Assembly: GCA_035631035.1 (NCBI GenBank)
Contig: DASQJL010000012.1
Span: forward strand, 1-46,489
DNA length: 46,489 nt
Reading direction: 5' to 3'
Source of the DNA: Candidatus Binatia bacterium
GTDB lineage: Bacteria > Eisenbacteria > RBG-16-71-46 > SZUA-252
In this document: piece after piece, positions 25,901 to 33,287 of the stretch
Layout: every line of letters begins with the position of its first letter
Numbering within the stretch: position 1 is the stretch's first letter
Notes under the pieces: generated by a model
What the model saw: the letters and a program-made list of their open reading frames with translations, nothing else
What the model was told of the DNA's origin: nothing
Databases searched by the model: none
Program-made: the position numbers and the translations under genes

Positions 25901-27221
25901 ACGGCGCCCGGTTTCCGAAGACGTCGCGGGCGACCACGGTGACGGTGTCGGGCGTGCCCGCCGCGAGGCGAAGCGTGTCGGGTCGAAGCTCGAGGTGGTC
26001 GGGCACGGAGGGGGCGACGTTCAGCCGAAATCGCGGCGCCGACTCACGCCCCGTCAGCGTGTCGCGCGCGGCCACGTAGAAGACCCCGGCGCGGCGGGCC
26101 GTGAGCGTCCCGCTCCACGCCCCGGCGGTCAGCGTGGCGTTCGGGCTCACGAACGAGGGATCGGACGGCGCGGCACCGAGCGAATCGGTATAGCCCACGA
26201 AGCGGACCGGCTGCGCCGATCCCACATCGTCCGTGACGCGGTTTCCGTCGGCGTCCCTGGCCTCGGCGGTCGCCGCGAAGGGCCCGCCCGCGGTCGCCGA
26301 TCCCGCCGCCGTCGCGACGAGCGCCGCGTAGGCGCCGTGGAACACGATCACGGCGTTCGTCGAGTCGTGCCAGGAACCGCTGTCCGCGAAGACCTTGCCC
26401 GCGCCGGGCCGGTTGACGACGAGCCTGCGGCTCGAGACCGTCGAGTCGGTCAGGAAGCCGATCCCGCCGGTCACGCGCCACGCTCCGTTCACGAACCGGG
26501 CGAAGTTGCCGTAGCGGTCGTACCCGCGCAGGTAGAAATGCGTCGTGTCCTGGTCGGTGGTGCGCGCCAGGCCGCCCACCTCGACGCCGGCCCCGTCCGC
26601 GATCCGCACCGCCGCCACGGCGTCGGGAAGCACCCGCACGCGCGGCGACCCGGCGGCCAGCGTGTCGAGCGTGCCCGTGTTCTGCGGATCGCTCGAGACC
26701 GTGAACCGCGCGACACCCGCCACGGTGTCGGTCACCGCTTGGGACGAGGGACCGCCGACGCCGTAGAGAACGCTGATCAAGTCCGAGGCGAGGAACTTCT
26801 TGGTGGCGGGAGGGCCGCCGCCCAGCACGAGCCGGACGGTCTGCCCCGAAATCGAGATCGACGTGACGGCCGTCGCGTTCGTGTAGTCCACGTATCCCGG
26901 GGCGCCTGAGCTGGCCCGCTGCGGGGGCGTCCACCCGTTCGGGATCCGGACTTCGAGGACGCCCCCCTGGGGATTCCCGAAGTCCTCGGACGGGTCGTAG
27001 ACGACGGTCCACTGATGTCTGGAGCCGGCCACGGCGCTGTCGGGCTGGATGATCTGCGCGGCGCCGGAACCGGGGGCGGCCATGGCGATGCGGGCGGCGA
27101 AGAGGAGCGAGGGGAACGCGAGGAGCGGCACGGACGCGGCGAGACGCGCGGCGCGCGCGCGACATGCGCGGCCGGCTCCCCGATGCGGACCGATGGAGCG
27201 CAGCGTGAGACGGGACAGCAT
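19941..27221 (-). CDS. Giant Ig-repeat surface protein with C-terminal sorting domain
   Basis: 2426 residues. A signal peptide with a long n-region (hydrophobic core LAASVPLLAFPSLLFAA) is followed by a beta-domain and then a long string of bacterial Ig-like/invasin-type repeats. Each repeat carries a 'D-x-F/Y-G-N-x-x-x-G' motif: DRYGN, DADGN, DVFGN, several DAFGN, DAFLN, DRFGN, DASGN and DAYGN, about twelve in the N-terminal 1550 residues. Residues about 1600-2200 hold a second repeat type centred on 'tlNPGATxLxLT'-like strands and AGTIPARGSLVVTF. The end is a FlgD-like sorting domain (GYPNPFRAGREDVRLSYRL ... YTLLGDLVREMAL ... AWDGRNGKGETVRPGVYVARI). Probably a long rod-like adhesin or surface fibre. 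It is the first gene of the coupled four-gene operon that encodes its likely outer-membrane partner and the partner-switching regulator. Confidence 0.9.
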   Translation of the reverse strand: MLSRLTLRSIGPHRGAGRACRARAARLAASVPLLAFPSLLFAARIAMAAPGSGAAQIIQPDSAVAGSRHQWTVVYDPSEDFGNPQGGVLEVRIPNGWTPPQRASSGAPGYVDYTNATAVTSISISGQTVRLVLGGGPPATKKFLASDLISVLYGVGGPSSQAVTDTVAGVARFTVSSDPQNTGTLDTLAAGSPRVRVLPDAVAAVRIADGAGVEVGGLARTTDQDTTHFYLRGYDRYGNFARFVNGAWRVTGGIGFLTDSTVSSRRLVVNRPGAGKVFADSGSWHDSTNAVIVFHGAYAALVATAAGSATAGGPFAATAEARDADGNRVTDDVGSAQPVRFVGYTDSLGAAPSDPSFVSPNATLTAGAWSGTLTARRAGVFYVAARDTLTGRESAPRFRLNVAPSVPDHLELRPDTLRLAAGTPDTVTVVARDVFGNRAPFSAPEELTLWTDRPQGRFEDLGGSPIFSVVVPAGRDSADVRFRDTQATTAPGRMRVIDANGVAPFVGFAESAVLTAPAAPAGTLALTALPDTLVAGGVDSATVVSGVVRDAFGNAVAAGERFTATGTGLGVITDADPGTPGFQWTVAADGTVSGRVRAGTVAGAAGLGLVSERGSATGAAALRLVAGPPAGSIALSASPDSVAADGISVRSIAASGLGDAFLNPVQDGEAYTVSTTLGSIATADADPVTPGVQVRAAGGAIAFDLLGGSVLGTAVLSAASVRGTASGSISVRLVPGAVSADSSSVTATSPVPVGAPGSVVTVTLRDRRGHALALVPSDSITVSSSGVPIAAAPLAGATDSGGAIAYAATATATGPAALSVTARGVPLTAPTILYVPGALDTLVLSGPAGPLTAGAAESLRVEARDAFGNAMPGRTDTVHLAATTGAATGLPATVALSGGVATVPFTPSLAAPLTIAVTDDSSHAASYGPVVVAAGAPYRLAADPPGAGTLPAGGSTTVRARVFDAFGNAAPGDTVAASVVLGGGSVVPAAAVTDVSGAADFTLNAGSAPGTVTLRLTVLGSAAPDAVRSDSVSVSVAPSSAATVEIAAAGTVTAGSPLDLAITLRDAFGNVALGAVPTLQLDTSSSLPDSVSWSIGPGAVGSLVDDPADDRASYTFAPADSGTVTLRVRLTRAETLRLSASGVGPIASSGDVVVTPAAPATLAASGGDGQTAVVDRLLAQPLRVTVRDAFGNPAPGAVVSFRVRAGGGSLDVVSGAPADSDAVTGASGEARCDVVRLGTVAGVSNNRIAALLPVAGDSVLFSATALPDTAAALLLQPSSLSLGPGGASPVTATARDRFGNPVPGAPLTFYLGSAPAGSLESLGATSGTGTTQAGVTDAAGSLAVRYRAPTAAPAGDLIYARGTSVGPVSIAASIAPSGVDSLVVLPDAASWTAGAPVRVRVRALDASGNPALGDTATIVMGSTGGGVSFAPAFGSLSGGDFVTFATATAAGPLQVTARAAGGGATFTSGPVVVAPAAPSGAIPIAAARDTLTADGRSTTTVTFGPLRDAYGNTAAPGTLITVSADSLVAPDASPSPGLQIATGAGDLARAVLVAPAVAGPGMIRAASVLGSARDSLAVVYLPPPSLAFAGALSPTVVAPGQTASFALDVRNAAASGSVTLGTGSLFSFGSGAGAYSVPLTSAVTIPAGAVRTLAMTGAPVSAGLLPGTYAPSLRAVGTDAAGGPLDFYLSLAGAQVHVAGVQVAAVGAAPDPVPLGSAGLALTYRVDNLAATAAVIDAVALTPSAFVVTGVTPPLPAALGALGSTTLTLTVAVPSSGIPDGTEIAADLAASVSYGTATVQGATQSPLRFQVISGATLTSSPAGTAPSRYLRGRAFAPAARLTNSGTASVTLNPGATRLVLTRGAARLTTGLAAATVVPGSAAADLAFDSLAIPAGATLGRYAAALALSGTESGQAFADTIPLAPDSVDVIEPALLAVSGPLVPARVSAGQTRSLAVTVANAGDVPYVLSPATRLTLDAPVFTSLAPASAGTIPARGSLVVTFGPAALGTSTAAPGAAPALLEAHGTEDGRARDEALDAGSLAVEAPARLAYVPGSTAPDTVRAGQTMSLAATIRNDGGSTFLIDPAATTLLVTDGVESAAAAASGSPFALAPGASAPLAFNAVAFPAALASQAYPVALLVHGTEWGLAESTAVVSPAGELSVVEPVAALQVRGLPGGAPVQVAPEDGPVRLWTLELTPLVATGGAASSHLVTAAFTVLVDGAPASNAAAAVDRITLRDDQGSILAQGSPGAGPGKVALTLASPLALTGPPVTLRVDVALHPGSAARAVALRLADPSDLDVRDDLTQTPVAVRAAGGLPFEPITSTAVTLFAKPHGYPNPFRAGREDVRLSYRLAADASVHVAIYTLLGDLVREMALAAGGPGGAAGLNEVAWDGRNGKGETVRPGVYVARIEGGGVNEAVKVGVLR

Positions 27222-27394
27222 GACCTCGAGTGATCGGTGTGGAGTCGCCTGTTTCGCCCAGGGATTTGGTCCCGTTCCGGTAGCGCAAGATGGGTGCCAC
27301 GCAAGAGCTTCGACGCGAGGCGGGAAGCAGCCCGAACTCGGCGGCTGCTAGGGAATTGCGGCTCTGGGGATTAAGGGGTGCGGAAGCGTCTTTT

Positions 27395-27424
27395 CAGATA
27401 GGGCCGAAGCATTGCATTTCGCAA
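27395..27424 (-). promoter_or_regulatory. Weak candidate promoter for the giant surface-protein operon
   Basis: On the minus strand TTGCGA (27424-27419) and TATCTG (27400-27395) are 18 bases apart, placing a start near 27388 and a leader of about 165 bases. The rest of the 247-base gap 27222-27468 shows no convincing terminator, RNA motif or gene. The giant gene's ATG has only a weak, very close GAGGT. Confidence 0.3.
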
Positions 27425-27468
27425 GGGTGCGTGCGGCGCGCCTTTGGCCGGCGGCCAGCGGCTGGCCG

Positions 27469-28413
27469 TCAGATCCGCGGCGGGCGGATCTCGCCGACGA
27501 CCTTGGCCGGCGCCTCGGCGGGTGCGATCACGGCGCGGGGGCCGGCCGCGATCGAGCGGCGGTTCGCGAGTCCGATGAACACGACCTGGATGAACGTCGC
27601 CACCGCGAGAGCGGCGAGCGCGACGTCGAAGACGCCCTGAAGGCGCTGACGCGTCGTCTCGCTCCACAGCGCGACGCCCAGGAGCAGCAGCCCGACCAGG
27701 GACGTCGTGAACACGCCGGTCAGCTTGCCGAAGCCCGTCGGCTCGATGCGGACGGGGCCGCGGAACACGTAGAGGTACACCGTGCCCGCGACCAGGAGAC
27801 CGTAGCGCGCGAGCATGAGCCCCGCGACCCACCACGGGATCATCCCCGTCTGGGCGAGCGTGACGAAGATCGTCACGTTGAACACGATGTCCACGATCGG
27901 ATCGAGCACCTTCCCGGTGTGCGACTCCATGGCCAGCGCGCGCGCGAGCACGCCGTCCAGGACGTCGGTGAGCGCGGTGCCGACGAAGGCCCACACCGCG
28001 ATCGACCACATGCCGTGCCTCACGAAGAGCACCACCGCGGGGAGCGCGACCAGGCGGAGCATCGTGACCGCGACCGGAAGCGGAAGGCGGCGCAGGATCC
28101 CGGTCCCGGGCGCGGGGCCGGTGAGAAGCCCGAGGTGCGCGAGGACCCAGAAGCAGGCGCCGAGCAGGAGCGCGCTGGAGGCGACCAGGTACGACACCCC
28201 GAAGTCGCGGCCGAACGTGGCGGAGAAGTAGAGCGCCGCGGCGAACTGCAGCGCGAAGAGGACGAGCGCGGTCGCGGCGACCGAGCGCACCGAGTCGGCG
28301 TGCTGCGGCACGCGGTGCACGGCGCGGGCCGTGATGTCGCGGACGTAGCGGACGATCGCGGCGGGCGTGAAACGGGCGCGTCGAAGCTCCCGAAGGAGGT
28401 CTTCCGCGAACAT
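27469..28413 (-). CDS. CDP-alcohol phosphatidyltransferase family membrane protein
   Basis: 314 residues. The diagnostic motif D-x2-D-G-x2-A-R-x8-G-x3-D-x3-D is complete in TDVLDGVLARALAMESHTGK followed by VLDPIVD, so the metal-binding active site of the family is intact. About six membrane helices surround it. These enzymes transfer a phospho-alcohol head group from a CDP-activated lipid in the inner membrane (for example phosphatidylglycerophosphate or phosphatidylinositol-phosphate synthases); the exact product cannot be told. An N-terminal cytosolic stretch of about 45 residues and two extra helices before the core are longer than in PgsA. The start at 28413 is two bases after the stop of the cytochrome gene, so the two are co-transcribed. 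Confidence 0.85.
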   Translation of the reverse strand: MFAEDLLRELRRARFTPAAIVRYVRDITARAVHRVPQHADSVRSVAATALVLFALQFAAALYFSATFGRDFGVSYLVASSALLLGACFWVLAHLGLLTGPAPGTGILRRLPLPVAVTMLRLVALPAVVLFVRHGMWSIAVWAFVGTALTDVLDGVLARALAMESHTGKVLDPIVDIVFNVTIFVTLAQTGMIPWWVAGLMLARYGLLVAGTVYLYVFRGPVRIEPTGFGKLTGVFTTSLVGLLLLGVALWSETTRQRLQGVFDVALAALAVATFIQVVFIGLANRRSIAAGPRAVIAPAEAPAKVVGEIRPPRI

Positions 28414-28415
28414 GG

Positions 28416-29642
28416 CTAGGGAACCCGGAGGGTGGCCTCGGCCAGCGTCCGCTCGGCGCCGTACGTGTTCTCGTCGAGACCGTAGGCGGTGAGCGTCAGC
28501 GGCTTGGAGCGGCGGTAGAGAAGGTGGGCCTCGACCTTGAGCGCCCCCTTCGTCCCCGACAGCGGGATGTCGTAGCGGACGCGCGCGCTGCCGCCGGCCT
28601 TGATGCGCCGGTCGCTCAGCGTCTTCACCGCGTTCCAGGTGTCGGCCGGCCAGTTCCCCAGCTCGTCGGCCAGGATCAGCCCGAACACCGAGACGTTCCA
28701 CTCGGTGAAGGGATCGTTCTCCCAGACGATCTTCCCGTCCGCGCCCGTCACGCGAATGCGGATCAGGGCGAGGTTCTGGTCGTTTCCGGTCGGAAGCGAG
28801 TGGCCCCAGCCCGTGTTCGTCGCGAGCGCGAAGACGCGCAGGGTGTCGGCGCCGGGGCGCCGCGCGCCGGTCAGCGTGAGGGTCGCGCTGTGGGGGCGCG
28901 CAGCCGCGAGCGCGTCGATGCTGAAGGAGTGGTCGGCCACGCGCGGGCGCTCGGGACCCTGGTTCGAGTTCCGCCCCGCCTTGCCCGGCATGTGACAGCC
29001 CTGGCAGCTGATCCCCTGCTTCGCGTAGCGCGAGCGCTTCCACTCGCCGTACGTGTCGGCGATCTTCACGCCGTGCTGGTTCGAGTAGGCATGGCAAGCG
29101 CCGCAGAAATCGGAGCCCTTGAGGTAGGGCGCGTACGCGGACGGATGCCCGCTGGTCTTGACCGGATTGGCGATCGGCCCCTGATAGGCGGAGAGATCGA
29201 GCGTGTACGGAGGGATGCCGCGCTCGGCCGGGCCCGAGACGGAGTGGCAGTAGGTGCAGGTCACCCCCTCCTGCGAGACCTCGCGCACGAACTCGAAATC
29301 CTGGTTCACGAAGGTCGCCGTCTCATGACACGGCCCGCAGGAGAGCATCGTCCCGCCGCGCGTCGCCTTGAGCGAATAGAAGTACATGCGCCCGAAGAGA
29401 AGGCTCTTCGTGCGGTCGGCCCTGGAATGGGCCGAGCCGTTCCACTGCTGCGTGATGTCCAGGTGGCAGGAGCGGCAGGTCGAGGAGGGCTGCAGGTTGA
29501 CGTCGTTGCGCAGCAAGGGCGGCGGCGTGTAGCCGCAGGCGCCCCAGGCCAGGAACGCAAGGAACACCAGGGTCGGCACGGAAACGGGACGTTGGAGTCG
29601 CAAGATGGCCCGATGGTATCGCGGTGCGGCGGAAGGGGTCAA
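28416..29642 (-). CDS. Pentahaem c-type cytochrome, membrane-anchored or periplasmic
   Basis: Up to 408 residues with five CxxCH haem-binding sites: CRSCH (56-60), CGPCH (102-106), CTYCH (129-133), CGACH (180-184) and CQGCH (213-217). Spacing and context resemble cytochrome c-554/doubled-CXXCH-type proteins. The C-terminal 170 residues are haem-free and beta-rich. The N-terminus has a hydrophobic segment (VPTLVFLAFLAWGAC), perhaps a lipoprotein signal, although the residue at -3 (Trp) is atypical for a lipobox. The first possible start is TTG at 29642, overlapping the glycosyltransferase stop (TTGA); a second TTG at 29603 would give a more usual signal length. Probable role is periplasmic electron transfer. 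No terminal reductase lies next to it. Confidence 0.85.
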   Translation of the reverse strand: MTPSAAPRYHRAILRLQRPVSVPTLVFLAFLAWGACGYTPPPLLRNDVNLQPSSTCRSCHLDITQQWNGSAHSRADRTKSLLFGRMYFYSLKATRGGTMLSCGPCHETATFVNQDFEFVREVSQEGVTCTYCHSVSGPAERGIPPYTLDLSAYQGPIANPVKTSGHPSAYAPYLKGSDFCGACHAYSNQHGVKIADTYGEWKRSRYAKQGISCQGCHMPGKAGRNSNQGPERPRVADHSFSIDALAAARPHSATLTLTGARRPGADTLRVFALATNTGWGHSLPTGNDQNLALIRIRVTGADGKIVWENDPFTEWNVSVFGLILADELGNWPADTWNAVKTLSDRRIKAGGSARVRYDIPLSGTKGALKVEAHLLYRRSKPLTLTAYGLDENTYGAERTLAEATLRVP

Positions 29643-30379
29643 GGCGCGCCCCGGCGCGCTCCGGGTTTCTCTTCGGCGGCGCGGCGCACCGGACCGCGGC
29701 GGAGCAGGTCCGCCGCGATGGTGGCCAGGATCTTCATCCCGGCGCGAACGGCCCCGGAAACGGTGCCCGAGATCTTCGAGCGGCCGATCCGCCGCCGATA
29801 GCGCACCGGCACCTCCAGCCCGCGGAGCCCGGCGCGCGCGGCCTTGACCTGCATTTCAACGGTCCAGCCGAAATCGGGGTCGCGCATGCCCAGGGCCTGG
29901 AGCGCCTCCCAGCGCACCGCGCGAAAGGGGCCGAGGTCGGTCCACCGGGCGCCATAGAAGAGCCGGATCAGCCCCGTCGCGAGCCAGTTTCCGAAGCGCG
30001 CCTGGGGGGTGAGCGCCCCGGGCTCGCGCCGGCCCAGCGTGCGCGAGCCGATGACGATGTCCGCGCGCCCGGAGGCGATTGGCTCGATCAGTGCCGGCGC
30101 TTCGGAGGGATCGTCGCTGCCGTCGGCATCGAGAAAGAGGACGGTGTCGGGCGGGTCGCTCCGGAGGGCGTCCAGGGCCCGGAGGCATGCCGAGCCGTAG
30201 CCGCGGCGCTCCTCGCGCACCACCAGCGCGCCGCGGGTGCGCGCCTCCTCGGCCGTGCGATCGCGCGAGCCGTTGTCGCACACGACGACGCGGCGCACCA
30301 GGCCCGGCGGGAGCGACAGGAGAACGCCCCCGATCGAGGCTTCCTCGTCCAGGGCGGGAATGACGGCGTCCACGATCAT
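29639..30379 (-). CDS. Family 2 glycosyltransferase (polyprenyl-phosphate sugar transferase-like)
   Basis: A 246-residue GT-A fold enzyme with AVIPALDEEASIGG at the start, DNGSRDRT (residues 35-42), the metal-binding DADG (84-87) and a downstream DLGPFRA and FGWTVEMQVKAARAG segment. The last is typical of DPM1/GtrB-like transferases that load a sugar onto a polyprenyl phosphate on the cytoplasmic face. The C-terminal RYRRRIGRSKISGT is also characteristic. It lacks the two C-terminal membrane helices of GtrB, so it resembles the soluble DPM1-like form. It lies 40 bases after the dikinase gene and overlaps the cytochrome start. The donor sugar and pathway are unknown. Confidence 0.87.
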   Translation of the reverse strand: MIVDAVIPALDEEASIGGVLLSLPPGLVRRVVVCDNGSRDRTAEEARTRGALVVREERRGYGSACLRALDALRSDPPDTVLFLDADGSDDPSEAPALIEPIASGRADIVIGSRTLGRREPGALTPQARFGNWLATGLIRLFYGARWTDLGPFRAVRWEALQALGMRDPDFGWTVEMQVKAARAGLRGLEVPVRYRRRIGRSKISGTVSGAVRAGMKILATIAADLLRRGPVRRAAEEKPGARRGAP

Positions 30380-30419
30380 CGCGCGCGCCGTGACGGAACG
30401 GCCCGAAGGTCCCGGTGGG

Positions 30420-33287
30420 TCAGGCCCGCGCGAGCGCGGCGCGCGCGGCCGCGAGCCGGGCGAGCGGCACCCGGAAGGGGCTGCACGAGACGTAGTCCAG
30501 CCCGGTCTGCTCGAAGAACGCGATCGAAGCCGGATCGCCGCCGTGCTCGCCGCAAACCCCGATCTTGAGGCCGGGCTTGGCGCGGCGCCCGGCGAAGCAG
30601 GCGCGCTGGATCATCACCCCCACGCCCCGCTGGTCGAGCGAGACGAACGGGTCGATCGGCAGGATCCCGGCCTCGACGTACTCGGGGAGAAAGCGGCCGC
30701 AGTCGTCGCGCGAGAAGCCGAACGACATCTGCGTGAGATCGTTCGTGCCGAACGAGAAGAAGTCGGCGTGCTCGGCGATCTCGTCGGCGAGCATCGCGGC
30801 GCGCGGGATCTCGATCATGGTTCCGATCGTGTAGGGGATGGTGGTTCCCAGCCTGGCCATCACTTCCTGGGCGACCGACTCCACCTCGGCGCGCTGGCGC
30901 CGCAGCTCCTCCTTGTCCCCGACCAGCGGGATCATGATCTCCGGGCGCACGGGAAGCCCGTCCTTGGCCACCTGCGCCGCGGCCTCGAAGATGGCGCGCG
31001 CCTGCATGCGCGTGATCTCGGGATGGAGGATGCCGAGCCGGCAGCCCCTGAATCCCAGCATCGGATTGAACTCGTGCAGCTCCTCCACGCGCTCCAGGGT
31101 GCGCTCCAGGCGCGCCTTCCGGGGATCGTCCTTCTTCGAGCGGCGGAGCGAGGCGATCTCGGCGAGGAGCTGCTCCCGCTTGGGGAGGAATTCGTGGAGC
31201 GGAGGGTCGAGCGTGCGGATGGTGACCGGCGTCCCCTCCATGGCCAGGAAGAGTCCCTTGAAATCGGCGCGCTGGAGCGGCAGGAGCTTGGCCAGCGCGC
31301 CGTCGAACGCCTGGATCGCCGCCTTCCCCTCCTTCTTCGCGCGCGCCAGCTCCTTCGTCAGCCGCGGCCGGTCCGATTTCCCGGCCTCGGCCAGGTCGGA
31401 TTCGATCCGCGCGATCCGGAGCCGCGCCTGGCGGGCCTCCTTGGCGTTCAGGATCATCGTGACGACGTGCGGGATCCGGTCCTCCGCGAAGAACATGTGC
31501 TCGGTGCGGCATAGCCCGATCCCCTCGGCGCCCAGCGCGCGGGCCACCTTGGCGTCGCGCGGGATGTCGGCGTTCGCGCGCACGCGCAGCCGACGCACCT
31601 CGTCGCACCAGGCCATGAGCCGCTCGAAGCGCTGGTAGAGCGGCGCCTGCGCGGCGGTCATGCGGCCGGTCAGCACGCGGACCACCTCGGAGTCGGAGGT
31701 CGGGACGTCCCCCTCCAGCACCTCGCCGGTCGAGCCGTCGAGGGAGAGGAAGGCGCCCTCGGGGAACGTGCGGTTCCCGATCCGGAGCGTGCGCTTCTCC
31801 TCGTCCACAAGAAGCGCGGTGCATCCGGCGACGCAGCACTTCCCCATCCCGCGCGCGACCACCGCCGCGTGCGAGGTCATGCCGCCGGTCGCGGTCAGGA
31901 TCCCCTGCGCCGCGTTCATCCCGGCGATGTCGTCGGGCGAGGTCTCGGCGCGGACGAGGAGCACGCGCTCCTTCTTGCCTCGAGCCACCGCCTCGTCCGA
32001 CGTGAAGACGATCGCGCCCGCCGAGGCGCCCGGCGACGCCGGAAGCCCCTTCGCGAGCAGCGCATGCTTCTTCCGCGCGGCCGGGTCGAGCACGGGATGG
32101 AGCACCTGGTCCAGATGGTCCGGTTCCACGCGCTCCAGCGCCTCGCGTTTCCCGAGGAGTCCCTCGTCCACCATGTCCACCGCGATCCGGAGCGCCGCGA
32201 TGCCGGTCCGCGCGCCGCGCCGGGTCTGGAGCATGAAGAGGCGCCCCTCCTCCACCGTGAACTCGAAGTCCTGCACGTCGCGATAGTGACGCTCGAGGCG
32301 CTCGGTGATCTGCCGGAGCTGGGCGTACGCCGCGGGCAGCTCCTTCTCCATCATCTCGATCGGATGGGGCGTGCGGATCCCCGCCACCACGTCTTCCCCC
32401 TGGGCGTTCATGAGGTATTCGCCGTAGAAGCGGGGCTCTCCCGTGGAGGGATCGCGCGTGAAGCCGACGCCGGTGGCCGACGCGGCGCCGAGATTGCCGA
32501 ACACCATCGCCTGGACGTTGACCGCGGTGCCCAGGGTCTCGGGAATGCCGTTCAGCGCGCGGTAGTGCACCGCCCGGTCGGTGTGCCAGGAGCGGAAGAC
32601 CGCGTCGCGCGCGGCCGCGAGCTGCTCGCGGGCGTCCTGCGGGAAGGCTTTCCCCGTCTCGTCGCGAACGATCCGCAGCATGCGCGCGCAGAGCGGCCCG
32701 AGGTCGCTCTCGCCCAGCTCGACGTCGCTCTTCGCGCGCGCGCGGCGCTTGGCGGCGGTCAGCTCGCCCTCGAGGAGCGCGCGCGGCACGCCCAGCACGA
32801 CGTCGGCGAACATCTGGATGAAGCGGCGGTAGGAGTCGTAGGCGAAGCGCGCGTTCTGCGTCTTCCGCGCGAGCCCCTGCACGGTGGCGTCGTTCAGGCC
32901 CAGGTTCAGGATGGTGTCCATCATGCCGGGCATCGAGACCGGCGAGCCGGAGCGCACGGACAGGAGAAGCGGATTTTCGGGATCGCCCAGGCGCCGTCCC
33001 AGCAGGCGCTCCAGCCGCGCGAGCATGGCCTTCTCCTCGCGCGCGATGCTCTCCGGCAGCCGGCCGCCCGACTCGAAGAAGAGGCGGCAGGCCTCCGTGG
33101 TGATCGTGTACCCGGGCGGCACCGGCACGCCGGCGTTCATCATCTCGGCGAGCCCGGCCCCCTTGCCCCCGAGGAGATCGCGCATGCGCGCATCGCCTTC
33201 GGCCTTGCCATCGCCGAAGAAGTAGACCGCCTTGCGTGGGGCGGGGCTCAGGGCCCGCTCCGGTTCCAGGATCGTGCTGTTGCTCAC
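30420..33287 (-). CDS. ppdK: Pyruvate, phosphate dikinase
   Basis: 955 residues covering the full enzyme: an N-terminal ATP-grasp domain (GKGAGLAEM, SVRSGSPVSMPGMMDTILNL, ATGVGFTRDPSTGE), the swivelling phosphohistidine domain with catalytic H473 in GGMTSHAAVVARGMGK, and the C-terminal TIM barrel (LCRTEHMFF, GTNDLTQMSFGFSRDD, and IGVCGEHGGDP with the catalytic Cys). It interconverts pyruvate, ATP and phosphate with PEP, AMP and pyrophosphate. It is longer than the usual 870-900 residues, mainly because of a Lys/Arg/Glu-rich helical stretch around residues 640-690. The start is GTG at 33287, in a GTGA overlap with the asparaginase stop. Probably serves gluconeogenesis or pyrophosphate-linked glycolysis. 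Confidence 0.95.
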   Translation of the reverse strand: MSNSTILEPERALSPAPRKAVYFFGDGKAEGDARMRDLLGGKGAGLAEMMNAGVPVPPGYTITTEACRLFFESGGRLPESIAREEKAMLARLERLLGRRLGDPENPLLLSVRSGSPVSMPGMMDTILNLGLNDATVQGLARKTQNARFAYDSYRRFIQMFADVVLGVPRALLEGELTAAKRRARAKSDVELGESDLGPLCARMLRIVRDETGKAFPQDAREQLAAARDAVFRSWHTDRAVHYRALNGIPETLGTAVNVQAMVFGNLGAASATGVGFTRDPSTGEPRFYGEYLMNAQGEDVVAGIRTPHPIEMMEKELPAAYAQLRQITERLERHYRDVQDFEFTVEEGRLFMLQTRRGARTGIAALRIAVDMVDEGLLGKREALERVEPDHLDQVLHPVLDPAARKKHALLAKGLPASPGASAGAIVFTSDEAVARGKKERVLLVRAETSPDDIAGMNAAQGILTATGGMTSHAAVVARGMGKCCVAGCTALLVDEEKRTLRIGNRTFPEGAFLSLDGSTGEVLEGDVPTSDSEVVRVLTGRMTAAQAPLYQRFERLMAWCDEVRRLRVRANADIPRDAKVARALGAEGIGLCRTEHMFFAEDRIPHVVTMILNAKEARQARLRIARIESDLAEAGKSDRPRLTKELARAKKEGKAAIQAFDGALAKLLPLQRADFKGLFLAMEGTPVTIRTLDPPLHEFLPKREQLLAEIASLRRSKKDDPRKARLERTLERVEELHEFNPMLGFRGCRLGILHPEITRMQARAIFEAAAQVAKDGLPVRPEIMIPLVGDKEELRRQRAEVESVAQEVMARLGTTIPYTIGTMIEIPRAAMLADEIAEHADFFSFGTNDLTQMSFGFSRDDCGRFLPEYVEAGILPIDPFVSLDQRGVGVMIQRACFAGRRAKPGLKIGVCGEHGGDPASIAFFEQTGLDYVSCSPFRVPLARLAAARAALARA

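Noticed and set aside
27222-27468. Riboswitch or tRNA in the leader of the giant gene
   Set aside because: GGGACCAAATCCC looked like a T-arm and nearby hairpins looked GEMM-like, but no complete cloverleaf or conserved riboswitch core could be assembled.
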